A DNA stretch of 64,000 nt, from contig CAKTEE010000006.1 of NCBI GenBank assembly GCA_934546985.1, positions 1 to 64,000 on the forward strand. The letters are read 5' to 3'. This DNA comes from an uncultured Eubacteriales bacterium. Lineage in GTDB: Bacteria > Bacillota > Clostridia > Oscillospirales > Acutalibacteraceae. The stretch's first letter is position 1; each line of letters starts with the position of its first letter. The notes under the pieces are model-generated. The model did no database searches, was not told the origin of the DNA, and worked only from the letters and a program-made list of their open reading frames with translations. This document shows positions 33,160 through 42,762 of the stretch, piece after piece. A program made the position numbers and the translations under genes.

Positions 33160-34874
33160 AAAAAAGGCTGTACATGGTCTCTGTTGCCACCATTACCGTT
33201 TCACTCATCATATCTTTCCTGATTGCTATCCCGCTGGTACAAAATATTTACCGCAGTCAAGTGCAAAGAGGGTTAAAGGACAGCCTGATTCTTCTTTCCA
33301 ACATGAAAAACACTCAAACGAAAGATATGGAAATATTCATTCAAGATTATGCGGCTCAATTAACGCAAAACGGACATCAGATACGTATTACGCTGATAGA
33401 TTTACAGGGCAATGTTTTATGCGACAGCAAAACAAGCGAACCAATGGAAAACCATTTACAGCGTCCGGAAATACAACAGGCATTAAACAGCACTTGGGGA
33501 TTTGACTCCCGTACCAGCCAAAGTATTACCAAAGAAGAATATTATTACGCCGCATTTTATCCTGGTGGAACTATTATTTATCGTCTGGCTACTCCATTGG
33601 GCGGGTTATCTGGAACGCAATATCTTCTGTGGGGTTGTGCGGCAATCGGAATTATTATTGGTTTAGTGCTTGCTTTTTCCACTGCACGTATTACGGTAAA
33701 TTATTTCTTAAAACCTATTCACTCTTTGATTGCCACAACTCGTGAAATTACAGCAGGCAATTTAAGCGTACGTGCTGAAAATGCCCCGGCTGAAATGGGC
33801 GAGCTTTCTACTGCATTTAATATTATGACCGAACGGCTGGGAACTGCACACAAAGAACTGGAGAACAGCCGTGATACATTAAATTCCATATTATCCGGTA
33901 TGGATGACGGCGTTATCGCTGTCAACAACAAAAATGACATTCTTCTTCTCACTCCCCGTGCACAGGAACTGCTTGGGGTACCTGCCTCCAGAAAAAAACT
34001 GAAAAATTGCGGAGAAAATTATGCAGCAGTATATCATCTGCTAAAGAAAGCGATGACACAGAATGCGGCAGTCACAGAAGAATTTCAAAATGCAACTCCG
34101 AAAAATTGTATCCTCCACGTTTATGCAGCACCCATGACTAACCGCAGCGGCGGCGCACTTGCTGTTATTGCGGATGTTACCAGAATAAAAATGCTGGAAC
34201 AAATTCGAAGTGAATTTGTCGCCAATGTCACCCATGAATTAAAAACACCTTTGACATCCATAAGAGGCTATATTGAACTGCTGAAAGATGACAAACGGGA
34301 TTCTCAAACCAGAAATCAGTTTTATGAAATTATCGAAATTGAAGCTGAACGCCTGCAAAATTTAATTGATGATATTTTAGCCCTTTCCGTCATTGAACAT
34401 GGTCATGAAGATAATATGCAGTACAGTACCAATATTTTGGAAAACGCCCAAATTGTCATTGAACGGCTGAAACCTGTTGCAGAAAAAGCAGAGGTTCAGG
34501 TCACTTTGGAGATTGACCCTTCCCTGTTTGTAAACGCGGCTCCCAGCCGTTTGCAGCAGCTTATTTGGAATCTGACAGAAAACGCTATTAAATACAACCA
34601 AAAAAACGGTACCGTTCAAATTATTGGAAAAAAAGAACGCGGATTTCATATTATTCAAATCAAAGATACCGGTATTGGCATAAAAGAAGAACATTTGCCC
34701 CGCATATTTGAACGCTTTTATCGTGTAGACAAAGGACGCTCACGGCAAATGGGAGGAACCGGATTAGGACTTTCCATTGTTAAGCATATTGTCAACCTGT
34801 ACCATGGTGATATTTCTGTTGAAAGCGTCTATGGCAGCGGTACTGTTTTTACTGTTCGTTTCCCTCAATTCTAA
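33156..34874 (+). CDS. phoR: phosphate-regulon sensor histidine kinase PhoR
   Basis: A 572-residue membrane histidine kinase starting at GTG. Transmembrane helix 1 (about 6-28), an extracytoplasmic sensor loop (about 29-154), helix 2 (about 156-178), HAMP, a PAS-like domain (about 240-340), HisKA with His360 in NVTHELKTPLTS, and the ATPase domain with the N box NLTENAIKYN, DTGIGI and GGTGLGLSI. Pairs with phoP. Phosphate-regulon assignment rests on gene context plus the HAMP-PAS kinase layout. Confidence 0.93.
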   Translation: MKKRLYMVSVATITVSLIISFLIAIPLVQNIYRSQVQRGLKDSLILLSNMKNTQTKDMEIFIQDYAAQLTQNGHQIRITLIDLQGNVLCDSKTSEPMENHLQRPEIQQALNSTWGFDSRTSQSITKEEYYYAAFYPGGTIIYRLATPLGGLSGTQYLLWGCAAIGIIIGLVLAFSTARITVNYFLKPIHSLIATTREITAGNLSVRAENAPAEMGELSTAFNIMTERLGTAHKELENSRDTLNSILSGMDDGVIAVNNKNDILLLTPRAQELLGVPASRKKLKNCGENYAAVYHLLKKAMTQNAAVTEEFQNATPKNCILHVYAAPMTNRSGGALAVIADVTRIKMLEQIRSEFVANVTHELKTPLTSIRGYIELLKDDKRDSQTRNQFYEIIEIEAERLQNLIDDILALSVIEHGHEDNMQYSTNILENAQIVIERLKPVAEKAEVQVTLEIDPSLFVNAAPSRLQQLIWNLTENAIKYNQKNGTVQIIGKKERGFHIIQIKDTGIGIKEEHLPRIFERFYRVDKGRSRQMGGTGLGLSIVKHIVNLYHGDISVESVYGSGTVFTVRFPQF

Positions 34875-34891
34875 TAACAAGAATAAAGTTT

Positions 34892-34925
34892 AACAGGAAA
34901 TACCAAATGGTATTTCCTGTTTTTC
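34892..34925 (+). terminator. terminator of the pst-pho operon
   Basis: AACAGGAAATACC, loop AAAT, GGTATTTCCTGTT, then TTTCTT. A perfect 13-base-pair stem 17 bases after phoR. It may also serve the converging ger operon. Confidence 0.9.
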
Positions 34926-34959
34926 TTATAATCCCCCTAAAAAGAGATTCTTATAACTG

Positions 34960-36201
34960 TTATTGCCGATTATTTCTTTCAATAACCCTTTCGCCAACAC
35001 GGGTAATTTGAACTGAAATATCTGTTTTAAACTGGATGTTCTTAATATAATCATGCCATGTGCCCTTCACTTGTTTATAAAGCCCTGGATTATAATTCCT
35101 GACATAATCATTCAACCGAAAAATATCCACATTATAATCTTGCACACACTTTTTGATTGTTTTTTCGATTTTTTCCTTAATATTATCTCCGATTTGTTTC
35201 TCTACTGATTCCAATGTTTCAAGGGTAAAATTTTCTTCATTTCCCTGAATTTCATCAGCACTGAGAAAACAACTGATTTTAATGGAACAAATCGGAATAT
35301 TATCTTCTATTGAAAACTGCATTTTAGGTACCACATCAATGATTTCTGTTGATATTTGCCCAACCTCTTCTGTTTGGGATACCAAAACTCCGCCGTTGAC
35401 CTTACCGGTAATCCAAAGAAGTCCTTTGCTTTCGTCTTCATCCAGATATCCAATTAACTTATTCTCTTTAAAAACGCCGACTCCATCAGTTACAACATCT
35501 TTTTTTTCTTGTTCCTGCCCACCGTTTGCCCCGCCGCCAGAACCTTCTCCCTGTTTTTCTCCGCCGCCGGAACCACCTTGTTCTTGCTCCCCTTGTTTCT
35601 GCTCTTCTTCTTTTATTTTCAGCGCAGTAATATAAAAATCTCCGCCAATTTCCTTCATTGGTCTCAGAACAGAAAGAACATCTGTTTTAGGTGCAATTAA
35701 ATTTTCCTCCGATGACTCAATTAACTTAACAACATCTTCTGCCGGAATTAAAGCCTCACCGGTATCTGATTGCAAAATTTCCTTTGCCTCACCTTTGGCA
35801 ATGGCAATAACAACATTTATTCTTGTTTTATGGTTTCGGAAAAAATAATCCATAATTTCTTTTATATCTTCTTTGACTAAATCCTCACCTAAAACTATAA
35901 TACGGTTTTGTGAGGTAAATGGTTCTCCACCAATTTGCACTGACGATTTATAAATAGTTTCATAAATAGATTTTCCCTGAGAATTTAGTACTTTCGTTAA
36001 ATTTCCGCTAAGCTCATTTGCACTGCCGGACGCTTTTGCCGGATCAAAAACCTGAATACTGATGCTTAACTCATCCTCTTTTTTATCAACACCAATCCCC
36101 TGCACAACCGTCAAATCTTTAAGCTCAACCCCCTTGCCCATACAACCGGAAAAGGTGAAAGATAAAGAAAACACCAATAACAAAAGAATTAATTTTTTCA
36201 T
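34960..36201 (-). CDS. gerC: spore germination lipoprotein, GerC family
   Basis: A 413-residue Ger(x)C protein of the germinant receptor. The signal peptide ends in a lipobox FSGC (Cys about 20), and the mature protein begins with ELKDLTVVQGIGVD, typical of the family. A Gly/Gln/Glu-rich low-complexity insert lies at about 206-236, unusual for the family. It overlaps gerB by 4 bases and is the last gene of the A-B-C operon. It should sit on the outer face of the spore inner membrane. Confidence 0.93.
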   Translation of the reverse strand: MKKLILLLLVFSLSFTFSGCMGKGVELKDLTVVQGIGVDKKEDELSISIQVFDPAKASGSANELSGNLTKVLNSQGKSIYETIYKSSVQIGGEPFTSQNRIIVLGEDLVKEDIKEIMDYFFRNHKTRINVVIAIAKGEAKEILQSDTGEALIPAEDVVKLIESSEENLIAPKTDVLSVLRPMKEIGGDFYITALKIKEEEQKQGEQEQGGSGGGEKQGEGSGGGANGGQEQEKKDVVTDGVGVFKENKLIGYLDEDESKGLLWITGKVNGGVLVSQTEEVGQISTEIIDVVPKMQFSIEDNIPICSIKISCFLSADEIQGNEENFTLETLESVEKQIGDNIKEKIEKTIKKCVQDYNVDIFRLNDYVRNYNPGLYKQVKGTWHDYIKNIQFKTDISVQITRVGERVIERNNRQ

Positions 36202-37283
36202 ACTTTTTGCTTTCTTCCTTTTATTTTTTTGCAGATTAAAATGATAATTGGAATTATAATAATCAGCAATACATTAAAAATAAGTCCGATAAATACAGAA
36301 GATACCTGCGTATAAATCTGAAAATTCTTAGAAAATACAAGGCTTAAAATAATAATAATTACGCCTGACAATGGAAAAAAAAGATTCCTTCCTTTTTTTT
36401 GCTTGGCTAATTTACTGAAACACGTATCAGATAAAATACAAAGATATGAAACCTTAATAATAACACCTGATAACCATATGGCAGTTTGCAATGCACATAA
36501 TCTCTTTATAACGGAAAATTCCGATAAAACAGTTGTAATATAAACCGGAAACAACTGGCTCTCTGAAAAATTACCAAGAACGCCTATAACACTAAATGCA
36601 ATTGTCATCATAAAAATACTTAACCCTATCAGCCATAAAAAGAAACCTTTGCGGACTTTTCCGCCAGCCATTGGTGCCAAAATAGCCAGCGCTGCTATTT
36701 CAACTGTTTGTGATATGGTAGACAATACATTATTCCAGAAATCTCCATATCCTCTATACAAAATGGGTTCAAAATTCAACGCTGACATTTTTGGCATTAC
36801 GCCTGTAAAAATAATCAATACACCAATGCACATAATTGGTACCATAATTGCAGAAAACCTGCCCAACGGTTCTATTCCAAGCCATGCAATATAACAGGAA
36901 ACCAATACAATGGACACGGCTAAAGTTGCCGCCGGCATTCTGGGCTGTAATGATGACGTTACAAAAATGGTAAATCTTGAAATAGCTGAGGCTCCATTAT
37001 AAACAAAAAATAGTAAAAAAAGAACTGCAATTATTTTTACAAACACAGAAGAAATATCTTCAGCACAATCCAATACGGATTGACCTTTGTGTTTTTTTAA
37101 TAAAATATACATTGGTATGAACATAATTGTCATTATTAAAAAGGAAAGCGGCACAGTAAGAAATAAATCAGTAGAAAACGAACCTGAACTTAAAGCCGGT
37201 ACATAAGTTAACGAAACTAATATTCTGCTGATAAAAAGTATAGAAAATAACTGCAATGCAGTTATTTTTTCTTTGATAATCAT
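36198..37283 (-). CDS. gerB: spore germination permease, GerB family
   Basis: A 361-residue integral membrane protein of the amino acid-polyamine-organocation fold with about ten hydrophobic helices. It starts with the family pattern KITALQLFSILF, and LEPxGRF-like GIEPLGRFSAIM occurs mid-protein. GerB subunits bind germinant. Located between gerA (23 bases) and gerC (overlap of 4 bases). Confidence 0.93.
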   Translation of the reverse strand: MIIKEKITALQLFSILFISRILVSLTYVPALSSGSFSTDLFLTVPLSFLIMTIMFIPMYILLKKHKGQSVLDCAEDISSVFVKIIAVLFLLFFVYNGASAISRFTIFVTSSLQPRMPAATLAVSIVLVSCYIAWLGIEPLGRFSAIMVPIMCIGVLIIFTGVMPKMSALNFEPILYRGYGDFWNNVLSTISQTVEIAALAILAPMAGGKVRKGFFLWLIGLSIFMMTIAFSVIGVLGNFSESQLFPVYITTVLSEFSVIKRLCALQTAIWLSGVIIKVSYLCILSDTCFSKLAKQKKGRNLFFPLSGVIIIILSLVFSKNFQIYTQVSSVFIGLIFNVLLIIIIPIIILICKKIKGRKQKV

Positions 37284-37306
37284 GTTAAGCCTCCATGTGA
37301 TTCAAT

Positions 37307-38782
37307 CTATTTTGTCTTTTCTTCACTGTACTCTTCCAAATTCATTGTCCGGTTGTTCAGATACTTCCAGCTCGCTCTGACCAATACGTCACGCAAAGAT
37401 TTAAAACTAAACGGTGACAGCGGAGCAGAAAAAGGAATCCCATACGGATTAATAGAAGAAATATTAACAATCACTAAAACAAATCCAATCGTCAAACCGT
37501 AAATTCCAAACCATCCGCCGGCAAAAATAAAAATCAAACGCAGGATTGCTGCCGGTTCATAAATTTTAGGTACCACAAAGGAACTGATTGCTGTAATCGC
37601 CACCACAATCAACATTGGCGCTCCAATTAACCCCGCTGAAACTGTAGCATCGCCAATAACCAATCCGCCAATAATACTTACAGCATGTCCCATTGGTTTC
37701 GGCAGTCTGAGACCGGCTTCCCGCATAATTTCATAGGAAATATGAATAAGCAATGCCTCAACCAAAAGCGGGAAAGGTGTTCGCTGTTCTGATGCAACAA
37801 TATTAAACAGCATTGAAGTCGGAAACAGCTCTTGATGAAAAGTTCCAACAGCGACATATAAACCGGGAAGAAAAATAGTAATAAAAAATGATGCATATTT
37901 CAGCCACCTTAAAAAGGTTGCATAATAAGGTCTATAACAATAGTCATCAAACGATTGAAAATTTTCAACAAACAGATAAGGTACAATTAATACAGACGGG
38001 GTTCCATCTACAATAATGCCAACCCGGCCTTCATTCAATTTTCCACAGAGGGTATCCGGCCTTTCAGTAGAACCAACACCGCTGAAAATTGAAAATTTAC
38101 TTCCGTCTAAAAAAGATGTTAAAAAGGAGGAATCCAAAAGCATATCAAGCTCAATTTTATTCAACCGATTTCTAACCTCTTGCAATACTTTAGGCGATAC
38201 ACGGTTTTTCAAAAAACAAAGAGCAATTTCCGTATCGCTCTCTTTGCCGATTCGCATATTTTCAAAACACAGGTTTGTCGATTTAATCCGCTTACGAATC
38301 AACGATATATTTACACGCAGGGTTTCGACAAATCCTTCTCTGGAGCCATGCTCCATAACCTCTGTTGCAGGTTCTTCAATAGATCTCTTCGCATATCCCT
38401 GGACACCAATCGCCAACGCTTTTGTAACACCGTCAATAAAAATAATCAGGAATCCGGACATGATACGAACTTTAACATCTTTAAAATTGCTGATTTCTGT
38501 TGAATCCACTGAAGTCATGGTATAATCCCTGATAAACGTAAATTGTTCATACGGCTGTTCGGGAATATCATCCATCATAAGAATAGGTTTAATTACAGTT
38601 TCACCAATTGCTATAGAATCCGTCATACCTTCCGCCATAACGAAGGTTACGTTATTTCCGGCAATCGTCATTTGCCGAATCATTAAATCCATTGTATTTG
38701 AAAATTCTTTTCTTAAATAAATGATGTTATCCTGAACTGATGGAAAAATGAGGTCAGTTTTCTGCTGGCTGTCATCTGCCAT
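37307..38782 (-). CDS. gerA: spore germination protein, GerA family
   Basis: A 491-residue GerA subunit with a large hydrophilic N-terminal domain (about 1-255) and a C-terminal membrane part. Family motifs RIKSTNLCFENMRIG, GRVGIIVDGTPSVLIVPYLFVE and PGLYVAVGTFHQELFPT are present. I chose ATG 38782 because AAAGGGGG precedes it by 7 bases. First gene of the germinant receptor operon; the Bacillus counterparts are transcribed in the forespore by sigma-G. Confidence 0.95.
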   Translation of the reverse strand: MADDSQQKTDLIFPSVQDNIIYLRKEFSNTMDLMIRQMTIAGNNVTFVMAEGMTDSIAIGETVIKPILMMDDIPEQPYEQFTFIRDYTMTSVDSTEISNFKDVKVRIMSGFLIIFIDGVTKALAIGVQGYAKRSIEEPATEVMEHGSREGFVETLRVNISLIRKRIKSTNLCFENMRIGKESDTEIALCFLKNRVSPKVLQEVRNRLNKIELDMLLDSSFLTSFLDGSKFSIFSGVGSTERPDTLCGKLNEGRVGIIVDGTPSVLIVPYLFVENFQSFDDYCYRPYYATFLRWLKYASFFITIFLPGLYVAVGTFHQELFPTSMLFNIVASEQRTPFPLLVEALLIHISYEIMREAGLRLPKPMGHAVSIIGGLVIGDATVSAGLIGAPMLIVVAITAISSFVVPKIYEPAAILRLIFIFAGGWFGIYGLTIGFVLVIVNISSINPYGIPFSAPLSPFSFKSLRDVLVRASWKYLNNRTMNLEEYSEEKTK

Positions 38783-38831
38783 GTTTCTTCCCCCTTTCAA
38801 TATGAAATTATTCTTTCCATAAAAATTCACG

Positions 38832-38860
38832 TTTATACCCATCACTGAAAAAGGTATAAT
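38832..38860 (+). promoter_or_regulatory. putative promoter of the DUF421-DUF4363 pair
   Basis: TTTATA (38832-38837), 17 bases, TATAAT (38855-38860), 44 bases before the start. The -35 box is weak for sigma-A; a forespore sigma factor is possible. Confidence 0.45.
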
Positions 38861-38903
38861 TAGAAACACTGCCGTTTATAATAATTACGGCGGTGATGAA
38901 ATT

Positions 38904-39581
38904 ATGCTTATTTCTTTAATCAGGGCGGTTATTCTTTATTTTTTTGTTATTTTTTCCGTGCGTGTCATGGGGAAAAGACAAATTGGTGAATTACAGCCTG
39001 CTGAATTAGTAATTACTATTTTAATATCCCAAATCGTAACCGTACCTATGCAGGACAATGGATTCCCGTTAATTAATACCGTTATTCCAGTTTGTATTCT
39101 GATTTCTCTGGAAATTATTATGTCAGTGATTGCCATGAAATTGCCAAAAATAAGGCAAATTATCAGCGGAAACCCGAAAATTATTATCCGCGATGGTAAA
39201 ATTGATCAAAATGCTTTAAGGCAACTTCGGCTGACCATTGATGATTTAATGGAAGCTCTAAGACAGAAAGATGTTTTTGATTTATCTGTTGTGGATTATG
39301 CAATTATTGAAACCAACGGCAAACTTAGTATTTTATTAAACCCTGAAAGCCAAAATGCTACTTCAGGAATGGTAAACGCTGTACCAGAAGATATTGGGTT
39401 AACGTGCACAGTAATTAGTGATGGGCAAATCGTCAGAAAAGGTCTTACAGAAAGCGGAATAAAGTGTCAAGAAGTTTTTTCTTTTCTGAAACGTAATTCT
39501 TTAAATATAAAAGAAGTACTTTTACTAACAACAGACAAAACCGGAAATTTTAATCTGGTTAAAAAGGATGAAGAGAATTGA
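38904..39581 (+). CDS. DUF421 membrane protein (YetF/YrbG type)
   Basis: A 225-residue protein with three N-terminal membrane helices. The family motif RVMGKRQIGELQPAELVITI lies in the first helix pair, followed by two cytoplasmic domain copies (around GNPKIIIRDGKID). The biochemical function is unknown. Relatives are frequent in spore formers and some are made in the forespore. Ribosome binding site GGTGAT. It overlaps the DUF4363 gene by 4 bases and is divergent from the ger operon. Confidence 0.88.
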   Translation: MLISLIRAVILYFFVIFSVRVMGKRQIGELQPAELVITILISQIVTVPMQDNGFPLINTVIPVCILISLEIIMSVIAMKLPKIRQIISGNPKIIIRDGKIDQNALRQLRLTIDDLMEALRQKDVFDLSVVDYAIIETNGKLSILLNPESQNATSGMVNAVPEDIGLTCTVISDGQIVRKGLTESGIKCQEVFSFLKRNSLNIKEVLLLTTDKTGNFNLVKKDEEN

Positions 39582-39958
39582 AACGACTCTGGGTTGCATT
39601 TGCATTACTTCTGTTTATTACGATTATCTGCGTTTCAGGCTTAATTATGCTGAATTCACGCACAAACGAGATTATTGCTCAATTAGAAGATATCAGTACA
39701 TCTGTAGAAACAGAAACACATGAAGTCATGATGCAAAAAGCTTCACACGTACAGGAAACATGGAATCAATGGAGGGGATGGTACACTGTTTATTTACAGC
39801 ATTCTATTGTAGACCCAGTAACAGAAATTATTAATAGAATTCCACCATTGGTGGATGAAAATAATTTAATTGAATGCCAAGATGAATGCATAGACGCAAT
39901 TTTAAGATTAAAAATTATTTTAGAATCCGAACAGCTTTCTCTTGGGAATATTCTTTAA
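39578..39958 (+). CDS. DUF4363 family protein
   Basis: A 126-residue protein with one N-terminal membrane helix (about 4-22) and a helical extracytoplasmic domain containing the QETWNQWRGWYTVYLQH segment. Starts at TTG 39578, inside the end of the DUF421 gene, so the two are coupled. Members nearly always accompany DUF421 proteins in Clostridia. Function unknown; joint membrane complex is inference. Confidence 0.82.
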   Translation: MKRLWVAFALLLFITIICVSGLIMLNSRTNEIIAQLEDISTSVETETHEVMMQKASHVQETWNQWRGWYTVYLQHSIVDPVTEIINRIPPLVDENNLIECQDECIDAILRLKIILESEQLSLGNIL

Positions 39959-40032
39959 CTGTTTTATAAATAATCTCTCGTACACACAATAATGGCATAG
40001 AAAAGAGACATTTGCTCATTTATAAACTTATA

Positions 40033-40077
40033 AAAACAGCCGTAATTGCAGGTTAAATTTAACCCGCAATTACGGCT
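40033..40077 (-). terminator. terminator after ispH-rpsA
   Basis: A long near-perfect palindrome: AGCCGTAATTGC.GGTTAAA paired with TTTAACC.GCAATTACGGCT. On the minus strand it is followed by GTTTTTA, so it ends the ispH-rpsA transcript. It lies about 75 bases after that stop and could also slow plus-strand transcription. Confidence 0.85.
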
Positions 40078-40150
40078 ACAAATATTATCATGCCTCCTAT
40101 GGTAAAATAAAAAATAACATAGGAAGCGGTTATTTATTTATTCATTTTTA

Positions 40151-42127
40151 CTAAGCCTGTTCATCTGCTGCCGGAGCTTCCTCTACAGCAGGTGCTTCTT
40201 CTAAAAGGGCACGCATAGAAAGGCTGACGCGTTTCTTTTCAAAATCAATCGCAGTAATCTTAACCTTAACAATATCGCCGATTTTCAATACATCCTGTGG
40301 TTTATTAATTCTGCGGTCAGCAATCTGTGAAATATGAATCAAACCATCTATTCCGGGAATAATCTGAGCAAATGCACCAAAAGCAGTCATACTGACAATT
40401 TTAGCATCTGCAACAGTACCTTCCGGATAATCGCGCTTCAAAATTTCCCATGGGTTATCCTCCGTCTTCTTATAGGACAGGGAAATTTTCTTTTTCTCAG
40501 TATCAATGTCCTTAATAGTCACGGTAACAACATCGCCGACATTGACAACTTCCGACGGGTTCTTGATTCTGCTCCAAGAGAGTTCAGAAATATGAACCAT
40601 ACCATCTACACCGCCAAGGTCAACAAATGCACCATAAGATGTGAGGGATTTTACCTTTCCGGTATAGGTTTGTCCAATCTGAACATTATTCCAAAAAGCC
40701 TCTTCCTGTGCCTTACGTTCTTCTTTAAGAACACTGCGGATAGAGCCAACCGCACGCTTACGGCCGGCATTAATTTCAATAATACGAAGGCGAACCGGTT
40801 TATTACGCAGTTCATCCAAAGGTTCATTACGGGATAAGGCAGCCAAAGAAGCAGGTACAAAAACCTTAAAGCCATTCGTAACGACCAGAACGCCCCCCTT
40901 AATTACATCTGTTACAACACCGTCCAGAACCGTTTCTTCCTCACTGGCCTTAACAATGGTGTCCCATCCTTTCAGCGCCTCATAACGCTTTCTGGACAGC
41001 ATTACGGTGCCTTCCTGATCATTGGTACGCATAATAATAAGGTCAAGCGTATCGCCAACCTTAATGCAGTCAGCCGGATTAACATTCGGATCCGCACTGA
41101 ACTCACCAGCCGGAATGTAGCCGGCATGCTTACGCCCAATATCTACCTGAATTTCTGTAGGCTCAATTCTCAGGACTGTGCCCTGCACCTTCTGGTCAGT
41201 AGAGAGATTTTTGAAGGACTCTTCCAGAGCCTCCATAAAATTGAATTCTTCGGTTGCTGCGTCCCGGGTAACGTCGTTTTGAATTTCGGACATGGTTTTA
41301 AGTACCTCCTTTATAATGCAAGCAGGAGTTGAAGCACCTGCAGTAACGCCGATGGAATTGCAACTAAGAACCGCCTCCAGCGGAAGTTCTTCTGCCGTTT
41401 CGATTAAATATGTGGGACAGTTCACAGTGCACACATCCCGCAATTTAGCAGTATTGGAACTGTGCCTGCCGCCGATAATAATCATCGCATCCGAATTCTT
41501 AGAAAGGTCTATCGCCTCTTTCTGCCTTTCCTCAGTCGCATTACATATTGTATCAAATATTACGGCATTTGTATATACTATTTTTATAATTTTTACACAT
41601 TTTTCCCATTCTGTCGTGCTAAAAGTTGTCTGTGCGACAACAGTCAGAGGCTTATTTGACAGATCTTGTGTATTTTTTAATAATTTTTCCAGTTCACTGC
41701 TATTCTTAAACACATAAGAAATGCCGTTACAGTAACCCTGTATTCCCTGAACCTCTGGGTGAGAAGGATCTCCGGCTATCAGGACGCCCCCTCCCTCATT
41801 GGATGCTTTTTGTACAATACGGTGTATTTTTGCTACAAATGGGCAAGTTGCATCACTGTAATCTAACCCGCACCGCTTAATTTCTTCCATCATTTTCAGC
41901 GGCACGCCATGGGAACGGATAACCAGCGTACCGCCCGGCGGAACCTCTGACGGGTTATCAACAATCACTACTCCTTTGTCAGACAATTCCTGCACCATTT
42001 GTGGGTTATGTATAATCGGCCCTAATGTAAAAACTGTTTTTTCCTGATCCAACAGAGCGTAAATCATCTGTATTGCCCGATTGACGCCAAAGCAAAAACC
42101 AGCGGTTTCAGCAATTCTGATTTGCAT
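40151..42127 (-). CDS. ispH: IspH-ribosomal protein S1 fusion
   Basis: A 658-residue bifunctional protein. The N-terminal part (about 1-285) is 4-hydroxy-3-methylbut-2-enyl diphosphate reductase, the last step of the MEP isoprenoid pathway, with the three cluster cysteines Cys12 (GFCFGVN), Cys95 (DATCPFV) and Cys195 (ICNATEERQ). The C-terminal part has four S1 RNA-binding domains (about 313-380, 400-465, 483-555, 568-645) as in ribosomal protein S1. Such fusions are known in Clostridia. It overlaps plsC by 20 bases within cmk-plsC-ispH/rpsA. Confidence 0.95.
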   Translation of the reverse strand: MQIRIAETAGFCFGVNRAIQMIYALLDQEKTVFTLGPIIHNPQMVQELSDKGVVIVDNPSEVPPGGTLVIRSHGVPLKMMEEIKRCGLDYSDATCPFVAKIHRIVQKASNEGGGVLIAGDPSHPEVQGIQGYCNGISYVFKNSSELEKLLKNTQDLSNKPLTVVAQTTFSTTEWEKCVKIIKIVYTNAVIFDTICNATEERQKEAIDLSKNSDAMIIIGGRHSSNTAKLRDVCTVNCPTYLIETAEELPLEAVLSCNSIGVTAGASTPACIIKEVLKTMSEIQNDVTRDAATEEFNFMEALEESFKNLSTDQKVQGTVLRIEPTEIQVDIGRKHAGYIPAGEFSADPNVNPADCIKVGDTLDLIIMRTNDQEGTVMLSRKRYEALKGWDTIVKASEEETVLDGVVTDVIKGGVLVVTNGFKVFVPASLAALSRNEPLDELRNKPVRLRIIEINAGRKRAVGSIRSVLKEERKAQEEAFWNNVQIGQTYTGKVKSLTSYGAFVDLGGVDGMVHISELSWSRIKNPSEVVNVGDVVTVTIKDIDTEKKKISLSYKKTEDNPWEILKRDYPEGTVADAKIVSMTAFGAFAQIIPGIDGLIHISQIADRRINKPQDVLKIGDIVKVKITAIDFEKKRVSLSMRALLEEAPAVEEAPAADEQA

Positions 42128-42761
42128 TGCTTTCCTCCCATAACGCCGTAATTTTCCCCCAAATCACACCGCTTGCATTTTTTATTTCACTGCGGTTTGC
42201 TTCTTCAGTAAAACCCATATCTTCGTAAGGTATTACATCCCCCACTCTGACAATATATTTACGGAATAATTTGGGTTTGCCATCTTTACAGTAAACGGCT
42301 ACCGGAAGAACATCGCACTTTTCTTTCTGTGCAAGCATAGCAACGCCGGATTTCGGGCGTTGCGCAGGTTTTCCATGATCCTTGGAGCGGGTACCCTCAG
42401 GAAAAATTCCAAGAGCAAACCCCTTTTCCAACACAGTTGACGCCAAATTCACTGCCTCGCCGTCGCCCGCTCCTCTATGTACAGGAAAACAACCAAGATG
42501 TTTTATAAGCCTGCCAAATACAGGATTTTTAAACAACTCTGCTTTTCCCATAAAATGCACTTCCCTGCCCAAACCGGCTCCAACAGCAACGGGATCCAGC
42601 AAAGATATATGATTAGACGCTATGATGATTTTTCCTTCTTTCGGAACCTTTTCCCTTCCGGTATATCTGACTCCGTAAAAAACATAAATAATGGGACGGA
42701 CAACAGACCTCGCAATCCGGTAAAATATATGGGATTTTATATCTTTCTCCGTTACTTCCAT
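42108..42761 (-). CDS. plsC: 1-acyl-sn-glycerol-3-phosphate acyltransferase
   Basis: A 217-residue membrane-associated acyltransferase making phosphatidic acid from lysophosphatidic acid. The catalytic HX4D motif is NHISLLDP, followed by the FPEGTRS motif and the conserved LAQKEKCDVLPVAV region. Lies between cmk (1 base) and ispH-rpsA (overlap), an order usual in Clostridia. plsY at 49.0-49.7 kb supplies the preceding step. Confidence 0.95.
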   Translation of the reverse strand: MEVTEKDIKSHIFYRIARSVVRPIIYVFYGVRYTGREKVPKEGKIIIASNHISLLDPVAVGAGLGREVHFMGKAELFKNPVFGRLIKHLGCFPVHRGAGDGEAVNLASTVLEKGFALGIFPEGTRSKDHGKPAQRPKSGVAMLAQKEKCDVLPVAVYCKDGKPKLFRKYIVRVGDVIPYEDMGFTEEANRSEIKNASGVIWGKITALWEESNANQNC

Positions 42762-42762
42762 T

